Position numbers and translations under genes: made by a program. Below, one piece after another: positions 35,350 to 41,410 of a DNA stretch of 41,410 nucleotides. Origin of the DNA: Mariniblastus sp. (lineage in GTDB: Bacteria; Planctomycetota; Planctomycetia; Pirellulales; Pirellulaceae). The notes beneath the pieces are model-generated. The model searched no databases. It saw nothing but the letters and a program-made list of their open reading frames with translations, and had not been told where the DNA came from. The DNA is taken from positions 1 to 41,410 of the forward strand of contig JAQWLH010000197.1 of the NCBI GenBank assembly GCA_029247405.1. The letters are read 5' to 3'. The number at the start of each line of letters is the position of its first letter. The stretch's first letter is position 1.

Positions 35350-36630
35350 TTATTTGAGGCGAGGAACTTCTACCGTGCGAATCAGATCGGACAACAACAA
35401 ATCCACACTCTGGCCTTCGACTTCAGCCTCGGCGGTTAACTGTACGCGATGACGCAGTGCGGGCAAAACAATTTGGGCGACGTCATCAGGTACCGCATAA
35501 TCTCGCCCACAAATCGCAGCCAAGGTTCGAGCGCCCTGCATCAGCGCAATTCCCGCCCGCGGTGAGGCCCCGATATAAAACTGGGGCCATTGTCGCGTCA
35601 ATCGCACGATTTTGTTGATATAGCTAACAAGTAACGGATCGATACGGACCAAAGCATTTTGCTTGGTCATCGCATTAATTTCAGCGGGTGACGTAACCGC
35701 AACTATTTCTTCATTCAACCGGTGACTCAGATCTTCCTGACCACCATGCATCGTCAGGATGCGTGCCTCTTGATCTTCGCTTGGATAGTCCGCCATCAAT
35801 TTAAACATAAAGCGGTCAAGCTGGGCTTCAGGAAGGTTGTAAGTCCCTTCCGATTCAATTGGGTTTTGAGTTGCAACCACGAGAAAGGGAAAATCGAGTT
35901 CGTGCGTAATTCCATCCACCGTGACTCTTTTTTCCTGCATGATTTCCAGTAACGCTGCGTGGGTCTTGGCAGGGGACCGATTGATTTCATCAGCTAAGAG
36001 GAGTTGGGTGAAAACTGGCCCCGGCCGAAACTCAAACTCCTGATTCTTCATATTAAAAATAGGCGACCCGGTAATGTCGGATGGCATCAAATCCGCCGTA
36101 AACTGAATTCTTCCAAAGTCACAGCCAAGAATTTTTCCGAGCGTCCTGACAAATAGTGTTTTGCCGAGTCCCGGTACACTTTCAATCAGGACATGGCCGC
36201 CAGAAAAAAGCGCGACCAAGGTTCCCAGCACTAGATCATCTTGGCCAACAAAAACCTTTGAAATTTCAGCATTTATCTTTTGATACAACTTTCGAGCAGG
36301 CGTGTCCGCCCCCAACTCGGACTCGATTGATTTGTGAATTTTGCCTTGAGCCGAAGACAACACATTTGCCGCCGAACCACGCGGTTGAGGTCGCCCCTTC
36401 GCTACCACCAGGGGCTCGATCGGAGCGGAATCAGAGGGGGTCTGCGAAGGCTTGGGTTCGGATGTACTGGTCGGCTTTGAATCAAGCGGGGCCGATGGAG
36501 CCGGAACCGTTGTGACTCGTTCGCATTTCGGGCACTTTGCCTGACTGCCGATCAGCATCGCACCCACTTTCAATCGAGCCGCACATTCGGGGCAAGGAAA
36601 CTCCACAAAATCTGGCTGGGCAGTATTCAT
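35350..36630 (-). CDS. MoxR family AAA+ ATPase with N-terminal zinc ribbon
   Basis: The 426-residue protein starts with a zinc-ribbon motif (C13, C16, C33, C36: CPEC-x16-CPKC). A Pro/Ser-rich linker of about 60 residues precedes the MoxR AAA+ domain (~115-425). The Walker A is ESVPGLGKT (150-158), the Walker B region is LLLADEINRSPAKTH, and sensor and lid blocks are VVATQNPIESEGTYNLPEAQLDRF and GASPRAGIALMQGA. MoxR ATPases are chaperones that help assemble or insert cofactors into partner proteins with vWA domains. The zinc ribbon is an addition to the usual ~320-residue form. The ATG overlaps the DUF4350 stop (ATGA), so the two genes are translationally coupled. Confidence 0.95.
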   Translation of the reverse strand: MNTAQPDFVEFPCPECAARLKVGAMLIGSQAKCPKCERVTTVPAPSAPLDSKPTSTSEPKPSQTPSDSAPIEPLVVAKGRPQPRGSAANVLSSAQGKIHKSIESELGADTPARKLYQKINAEISKVFVGQDDLVLGTLVALFSGGHVLIESVPGLGKTLFVRTLGKILGCDFGRIQFTADLMPSDITGSPIFNMKNQEFEFRPGPVFTQLLLADEINRSPAKTHAALLEIMQEKRVTVDGITHELDFPFLVVATQNPIESEGTYNLPEAQLDRFMFKLMADYPSEDQEARILTMHGGQEDLSHRLNEEIVAVTSPAEINAMTKQNALVRIDPLLVSYINKIVRLTRQWPQFYIGASPRAGIALMQGARTLAAICGRDYAVPDDVAQIVLPALRHRVQLTAEAEVEGQSVDLLLSDLIRTVEVPRLK

Positions 36631-37793
36631 TTCTGATCATCTTTCTTTCGTTTCGAATCGCCGCCAACCAATTGCTGGTATCGGAGAATCTTATTTACAG
36701 CGCGATTGGGTTGATCACTTCGTCCGATCATTCTTCCAAGCGCGTTGACATGGCTTCTAAACGTTGAGGCACTCTTGATCTTCATTTTTCTTGGCCTGCC
36801 GAAGATCGGAAAATAAACAAAGCAAAACAAAATGCCCCACATCAAGAAATGCGGAATGATATATCGAAGCGGCGGCTCCGCGATCCAGGCCCAATTGTTG
36901 TGATTGTTTGTGTCAGTTTTGGAAACTCTGATTCCGTTAGGACCGCTTTCCAAAAACATCACGTCGCCAGTTGGATCGCATAAATCAATTAGTTTTCCAG
37001 CAATGATTCGATCATCCCGATCGACGAGCGAATAATTCAGCAGAAACGATCCATTAGTGATGACGACCAGTTTCGAGTCTGAATCATTTTTTTCAGGAGC
37101 TTGGTTTAATTTGAATGCAAAATCTCGACCATTGGCAGTCACCAGAGGCGTGGACACCCATCTCCTCCGACGCGAGGTTGAATTGGTAGGAACAAGCATC
37201 GACGATTGCTCAATTTCGACATCGAGACCCGGTGGCACTAGCGTCCCCGAAAGATCCCTTGTTTTTTCAAACTCTTGATCTTCCCGTCGAAACCAATCGC
37301 AGGTGGATAAATCATCTTTCCACCAAGCTGATTCTAGATCGTTTTCCGGAAGTTCAGTCTCGCTGATTAGTCGTAAAATTTCTTCCTTTTGCTCCGAGGG
37401 CGAATTTTGCATCACTTCACTTAAATAATCACCCTGCGCTGTATACCCTCGACCGACATAAATGAGGGTTCGGCTCTCCCCTGACTCAAGCCAGTTGTTG
37501 ATCGCGTCAACTGCATCTGATTTTGGGCAAGAACGACTGTCGGGGAACCAAACCAACGTCTGATAGTTTTTGATTCGGGGTGAGATCCGAAGGCTTCGCT
37601 TGAGTTTAAAACCACGAGCAACAAACATGTCACTAAACACACCCGTGCCGTTCAGACTGATGCCCCCCTCAAGGCCGTTGATTTTTCCATACTCAGTACT
37701 CATTTGACTGGTTTGATTTTGACATCCAACCATCAGAACCAGGGGCAACCAAATCCAGGCCGCCAGTTCACCACGAGTAAACAATTTAAACAT
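36627..37793 (-). CDS. DUF4350-type membrane lipoprotein
   Basis: The 388-residue protein has an N-terminal signal with a lipobox-like LVLMVGC (Cys at ~24), so it may be lipid-anchored. A soluble domain of about 290 residues contains LVWFPDSRSCPKSDAVDAINNWL and RTLIYVGRGY, matching the DUF4350 glutamine-amidotransferase-like fold that occurs beside MoxR and DUF4129 genes. A transmembrane helix near the C-terminus (FLMWGILFCFVYFPIFG, ~320-337) is followed by a basic cytoplasmic tail. The catalytic residues of true amidotransferases are not evident, so a sensing or structural role is more likely. It overlaps the upstream gene by 8 nt and the downstream MoxR gene by 4 nt. Confidence 0.8.
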   Translation of the reverse strand: MFKLFTRGELAAWIWLPLVLMVGCQNQTSQMSTEYGKINGLEGGISLNGTGVFSDMFVARGFKLKRSLRISPRIKNYQTLVWFPDSRSCPKSDAVDAINNWLESGESRTLIYVGRGYTAQGDYLSEVMQNSPSEQKEEILRLISETELPENDLESAWWKDDLSTCDWFRREDQEFEKTRDLSGTLVPPGLDVEIEQSSMLVPTNSTSRRRRWVSTPLVTANGRDFAFKLNQAPEKNDSDSKLVVITNGSFLLNYSLVDRDDRIIAGKLIDLCDPTGDVMFLESGPNGIRVSKTDTNNHNNWAWIAEPPLRYIIPHFLMWGILFCFVYFPIFGRPRKMKIKSASTFRSHVNALGRMIGRSDQPNRAVNKILRYQQLVGGDSKRKKDDQK

Positions 37794-38661
37794 GGGTCAC
37801 CTGCCTTGTTTGCTGCACACCCATTTGAAAACTATCCAACTGGCTCCAACAAGTTTCAAATTCACTTTGCTTTAAATCATGATCGCCGAAAAACACCGAC
37901 TCGAAGGGAACCATGACATCCCGGTAGTAATCGGCCAAAGAGCGATACCCATGAAGTTCACGTAAATACTGACGGTTCGTTTTTCCTTTTTTGAGGCGGA
38001 TAAGTCCCTTTTGATCCAGCGATATTAAAACATGGCTAAACAAATAAGTAATGGCTTTGGCAAAGTCCCCTTGGCTGTAGGCGGTTTCGGCCAGTCCGCG
38101 AAAGTCGCCCGTTGAGGAACCCAGTTCAAACGGAAGCTGTTTGATACTCTCTTCCATCGAACGTTTAAGCGCAGCGGAGTCATCTTCGGATTGCGTAGCA
38201 GAACCCATCCTTAAGATGGCCCAAATGAGCACTGCAACGAAGATCAGCACCACCGCGACAATTGCTATCCAAGTCAATGCATTGAGAAAACTCAGCATCA
38301 AACTGCCATAATCCTGTCCGCTCGAATTCCATCGACTGCCTTTTTGGTTCGCTGGACTAGCCGCCGACCTGACCGGTATCGCATCACGATTGGCTGACCG
38401 TGCGTCGGGGCGCTGCCCCATTTCCATTGGACGAATGCTATCTGCATCTGAGTCGTACCAAGGCAACGATTTTTTGGAAAGCGATTGGCGGGCATCGTCG
38501 ACGCTCGACTGGGCGGAAGCAGAGTCAATGACCAACAGCATCGGCAGCCAACCCAACAAAAACCACAGGGGAATTTTAAGGGCACAGGAATTTAACCGCG
38601 GAATGGCGGCCCTCCCCCCGAACCATTGGTTGTGTTTTGATTTGAAAACTTCAATGATCAA
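37786..38661 (-). CDS. DUF4129 domain membrane protein
   Basis: The 291-residue protein has a signal or anchor helix at ~30-48 ending SASA-Q, a polar Ser/Arg-rich stretch, and a central transmembrane segment (~127-152, ALTWIAIVAVVLIFVAVLIWAIL). A cytoplasmic helical domain follows, with the DUF4129 block AKAITYLFSHVLISLDQKGLIRLKKGKTNRQYLREL written here only by its position, ~210-245. DUF4129 occurs in bacterial clusters together with DUF4350, MoxR and DUF58, as here. The function is unknown. Its end overlaps the DUF4350 start by 8 nt. The start codon could lie further downstream, because the first ~25 residues are not hydrophobic. Confidence 0.82.
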   Translation of the reverse strand: MIIEVFKSKHNQWFGGRAAIPRLNSCALKIPLWFLLGWLPMLLVIDSASAQSSVDDARQSLSKKSLPWYDSDADSIRPMEMGQRPDARSANRDAIPVRSAASPANQKGSRWNSSGQDYGSLMLSFLNALTWIAIVAVVLIFVAVLIWAILRMGSATQSEDDSAALKRSMEESIKQLPFELGSSTGDFRGLAETAYSQGDFAKAITYLFSHVLISLDQKGLIRLKKGKTNRQYLRELHGYRSLADYYRDVMVPFESVFFGDHDLKQSEFETCWSQLDSFQMGVQQTRQVTHV

Positions 38662-38719
38662 TTTTAAACTTCGCGAATCGACTAATGGTGACTTGATCAG
38701 GCTGGCAATGACGTGGAGT

Positions 38720-39604
38720 CTATTCCAGCGCCTGAGTTAACAGACTCCCCTCCGCCCGCATTCTGAGTTCGACGGCCCAACCTTCTTGCCTGATACGAAG
38801 ATCAATGTAAGAAAGAAATCTTACAATGCAGTTAAAGCCTGCGACGATCCACAGGGCTCCAATCCAATAAAACGGGTAAAACGTGAACTCCATGTTAGCC
38901 CGTAAATTCAGGGCCGAATCAATCAAAGTAAAAAATGCAAAACAAGAAAACGTTAAGGGAAAAGCAAACCCGGCAACCGTGATAAATCGGCTCGTCAAAT
39001 CCGAACTAGTTGAACAATGAAGGGACCTCGATCTCTTTGAAAAGTAAATCTGATTTTCATTGAGCTTAGAAATCGGTGTTCGTTCAAGCAATAAAATCTC
39101 CGATACAAAGGGCCGATACGCTCTAACGAATAATGAAAATATAACCAAACCGGGAACCAGAATCAGAGCAACCGACCAAGTGACTTCAATATCTTCCGGA
39201 GTCAATAGCCAGCAACAAAGTAACACTGGGACAACGCAACGCAAGCAACCATGCGACCAGATAAAATAATTCGATGTTTTAAAAACCCCCTTCACGGTCG
39301 AAAGGATCCTCGGTCGGCCCTGAAACATTGCTTGGCCTAAATACCGAGTCATGAACGTGGTGCCAACCTGCGCCTGAGAAACGACCAGCAACATCATCAT
39401 CCAGTAATACAGAGCCGGAGAGACTGCTTCAGATCGATTGATCCAATCAAGTAACAAGTAATCTAGAACAACCCAAGGACCACAGCCAATCACCAGCAAC
39501 CAGAACAGCGGCCGAAAATGATCAACCAGTACATGCAGGGATAAATCCAGAGTCTCCAGAATACTTCGCTCGCGAATCGCAATAAATGTCTTATCAAACT
39601 TCAT
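38720..39604 (-). CDS. Polytopic membrane protein of unknown function
   Basis: The 294-residue protein has about six transmembrane segments (for example FWLLVIGCGPWVVLDYLLL and VALILVPGLVIFSLFVRAY). It also has short cytoplasmic stretches such as LLLERTPISKLN, a pattern seen in planctomycete membrane proteins of SpoIIM/RDD/DUF4129 clusters. I cannot name a family. The start overlaps the SpoIIM-like stop by 1 nt (TGATG) and the stop is 58 nt before the DUF4129 gene, so it belongs to the operon and is probably part of the same membrane complex. No catalytic motif is visible. Confidence 0.75.
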   Translation of the reverse strand: MKFDKTFIAIRERSILETLDLSLHVLVDHFRPLFWLLVIGCGPWVVLDYLLLDWINRSEAVSPALYYWMMMLLVVSQAQVGTTFMTRYLGQAMFQGRPRILSTVKGVFKTSNYFIWSHGCLRCVVPVLLCCWLLTPEDIEVTWSVALILVPGLVIFSLFVRAYRPFVSEILLLERTPISKLNENQIYFSKRSRSLHCSTSSDLTSRFITVAGFAFPLTFSCFAFFTLIDSALNLRANMEFTFYPFYWIGALWIVAGFNCIVRFLSYIDLRIRQEGWAVELRMRAEGSLLTQALE

Positions 39605-40590
39605 CAGGCATCCCCTCGCACGTCAGCTTGAGGGTAACCTAAAACAACGAAGTAGATCATCAGACCGCAACTAGACCCAACGGCCACGACCCCCTTGACC
39701 CACCAGGGCATAAACCCAGTGGATGTAGGTGAGATAAAACCTTCAATTAACGCAGCAAGGATAAACAGCACTACGGCGCACATCGCGATGGGCAAAGCCT
39801 CTCTGGCTGTTTTCAAAAGCGAATCAGATCGACTAAGCCCCCCCGTCATCAACCATCCCAACCCAATCTTTAACCCTGCCCCCGCTGACAAGATTATTGC
39901 TGTTAATTCGAATGGACCGTGAGCCGTTACAAAGTTCTGAAAATTAACGCTCGATTCACCGAGCTCTGGCCGGAACATAAAACCAAACACAGCCCCCAGA
40001 TTGACTGCGTTGTACGAAAGTGTCACTAAACCCGGAATCACAAGCAGCATGGTCACAAAACACTGCAACCCGATTCCCGCGTTATGACTGACGTAGAATC
40101 CAGTGGCGCTGATGCTTCCCCCAACGCCACTGCGCCCATCGAAACCAGCATACATATCCTTAAAGTTTTCCAGACTTTCTTCACCCAACACATTCTCGGC
40201 AAATCCGGGCCAAGCTCTATTCTCATAAGCCAAAAAAGCGGCCAACAAAAATAGCCCCCAAAACACGACTGCCGCAATGTGAACGCACGGATCATTGAAA
40301 ATTAGCCGAGGCGTGTCAACAAAAATCTTCTCCGCCCAATCCTGCCAACGAAACGCTTGGCTTCGATAAAGCTGGTTATGCGCTTTAGCCACTAAACGGT
40401 GGAGGTAATCCACTGTGTTGGGGGGTAGTTGATATGACTCAGCCAACATCAAATCGGCGCAAGCAGCACGGTAAAGAGTCGAAAATCTTGCTGCCGTCTT
40501 GAGCGACGGCTTACGGCCCATGTTCGCGCAGAGCGCTTCCAGCTCTCCCCAGAGTGGTTGGCGTTTTTCAATTAATTCGGCAACTTTCAT
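39604..40590 (-). CDS. Stage II sporulation protein M (SpoIIM, DUF95) family membrane protein
   Basis: This is a 328-residue protein. The N-terminal ~90 residues are helical and cytoplasmic (KRQPLWGELEAL, FSTLYRAACADLMLAE). About five transmembrane segments follow, with the SpoIIM-family core GFYVSHNAGIGLQCF and NFVTAHGPFELTAIILSAGAG. In spore formers SpoIIM is part of the DMP peptidoglycan-remodelling complex. Here there is no sporulation, and the family is found widely next to RDD and MoxR genes. A role in envelope assembly or membrane transport is inferred only. The start overlaps the RDD stop as TAATG, so translation is coupled. Confidence 0.9.
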   Translation of the reverse strand: MKVAELIEKRQPLWGELEALCANMGRKPSLKTAARFSTLYRAACADLMLAESYQLPPNTVDYLHRLVAKAHNQLYRSQAFRWQDWAEKIFVDTPRLIFNDPCVHIAAVVFWGLFLLAAFLAYENRAWPGFAENVLGEESLENFKDMYAGFDGRSGVGGSISATGFYVSHNAGIGLQCFVTMLLVIPGLVTLSYNAVNLGAVFGFMFRPELGESSVNFQNFVTAHGPFELTAIILSAGAGLKIGLGWLMTGGLSRSDSLLKTAREALPIAMCAVVLFILAALIEGFISPTSTGFMPWWVKGVVAVGSSCGLMIYFVVLGYPQADVRGDA

Positions 40591-41410
40591 TATGTCTTTA
40601 TCCGCAACTCAGGCGGATCCATTTGACTACCAGAATCGGTCAGGCTAGACGAAGCTTGGGCAGTTTCCTGTTGATCAAGATGAGCCGAGGTCTGCCCCAC
40701 CAAGGGAGAGACGGGACCTTCCTGCAGTTTGGATGCAGCATAAGTCTTGTAATAGAGCGCGCAAAGGAACAGGTCGCAATCTGTATCGTGCGGTACGTTA
40801 AATTTTTTAATCAATGGAACCGCTAAGTGGCTGGCAATCTCAGATGCCCGCTGAAAAGGTAAATATTTTCGCTGATCGACATAGTCCGCAATCGAACGAG
40901 CCATGCTTGCAGGCACCACAAAACTTGTTGGTATCAACTCCGCTAATTCGGGAACCCTCGCATCGTCAAACGTCGCTAAATTAGGTCGACGATTCAACTC
41001 CTCACTCACAACGACCGTGCCCGCAACCAAATCACCTAGCCTTTGAAATTTTGGACTCAGGGTCATCACCACCAAACCAAACAAGCACGTCGGGAAGAGG
41101 GGAGCATTCAGCAACTGATCTAACTGAGAATCAGTTGGCTCAATCGCAAATATCGCCGAAACGGGAAGAAGTGGCATGACATCTAGCAGTCGAAAAAAGT
41201 TTCGCAGTGTTGCCTGAACGCCATCGATTGCGTGACCTTCGGTAGTAATCACCCTCATTTTGGTCATCCGTTTTCCAATCGTCTGACCATTGAAACAAGC
41301 TTCCCAGTATGCACCGTAAAACCAGTAAACAATAAAAAAGACAATCTCTCGAATACCACCCAAAATTCCCATTAACTGCAAGATGACTTGGCCACCACCG
41401 AAATAGGCGG
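40590..41410 (-). CDS. RDD family membrane protein, 5' end outside the window
   Basis: The frame is open to the right edge, so the N-terminus with the Arg-Asp-Asp motif and the first helix is missing; 273 residues are visible. What remains includes IVYWFYGAYWEACFNGQTIGKRMTKMRVIT, positions ~18-47 of the visible part, the typical RDD second-helix block. The QRLGDLVAGTVVV block follows. A cytoplasmic C-terminal region of about 140 residues ends in a polar tail. A TTG at 41381 is not a likely start, because the residues before it (YFGGGQVILQ) continue the hydrophobic segment. RDD proteins are small transporters or membrane partners, and some act as Na+ antiporters. Here it opens the SpoIIM-MoxR operon, as far as can be seen. 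Confidence 0.88.
   Translation of the reverse strand, partial: AYFGGGQVILQLMGILGGIREIVFFIVYWFYGAYWEACFNGQTIGKRMTKMRVITTEGHAIDGVQATLRNFFRLLDVMPLLPVSAIFAIEPTDSQLDQLLNAPLFPTCLFGLVVMTLSPKFQRLGDLVAGTVVVSEELNRRPNLATFDDARVPELAELIPTSFVVPASMARSIADYVDQRKYLPFQRASEIASHLAVPLIKKFNVPHDTDCDLFLCALYYKTYAASKLQEGPVSPLVGQTSAHLDQQETAQASSSLTDSGSQMDPPELRIKT

Overview
The window is chromosomal DNA of a planctomycete, most likely a member of the Pirellulales-type marine or freshwater lineages. The evidence is a set of families that are typical of, or expanded in, that phylum. These are a DUF1549/DUF1553 protein with a CxxCH motif followed by a Tat-signal DUF1501 protein, a DUF1559 prepilin-like protein, a GGQ release-factor-like protein, a CotH/lamin-tail protein, an LplT-PlsC-acyl-ACP-synthetase triple fusion, and an RDD-SpoIIM-DUF4129-DUF4350-MoxR-DUF58 cluster. 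Base composition looks even throughout. I saw no phage, transposase, integrase, CRISPR array, rRNA or tRNA.

Layout. Bases 1-4959 (minus strand) hold the DUF1549/1553-DUF1501 pair, a hairpin-rich gap (2896-3189), a DUF1559 protein and a release-factor-like protein. Bases 5173-8068 (plus) hold a membrane Ser/Thr kinase and a PhyH-type dioxygenase. Bases 8325-12101 (minus) hold a 1258-residue secreted CotH protein. Bases 12285-16714 (plus) hold an amino-acid permease and then aroB-dprA-xth, closely spaced. Bases 16726-17624 (minus) hold an RsbW-like anti-sigma kinase and a STAS antagonist whose 5' end carries an in-frame stop codon. An AT-rich gap with two long hairpins follows (17625-18502), then a small two-helix membrane protein. 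Bases 19411-23343 (plus) hold the lysophospholipid-recycling fusion, converging with an ATP-grasp gene. Next come a second STAS gene and a DUF368 polyprenyl-phosphate translocase. Bases 26562-33535 (plus) form a housekeeping run: ispE-spoVG, a secreted unknown, rpmA, obg-coaX, and an mnmE-like GTPase. Bases 33821-41410 (minus) form a seven-gene membrane/MoxR operon that runs off the right edge.

How the genes work together. Several genes serve the envelope: lipid recycling by the Aas fusion, undecaprenyl-phosphate return by DUF368, and isoprenoid precursor supply by IspE. The two STAS proteins and the RsbW-like kinase suggest partner-switching regulation, but no cognate sigma factor or PP2C phosphatase lies here. 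The MoxR cluster is coupled by 1-8 nt overlaps at four of its six junctions. It probably encodes a membrane complex assembled by an AAA+ chaperone; its function is not established.

The points most worth a second look are the in-frame TAA in the STAS gene, the cluster of five inverted repeats at 2896-3189 (one with a cUUCGg tetraloop), the MnmE-like GTPase lacking the C-terminal cysteine motif, the Obg protein with TKAE in place of NKxD, and the SpoVG protein with an attached zinc ribbon.
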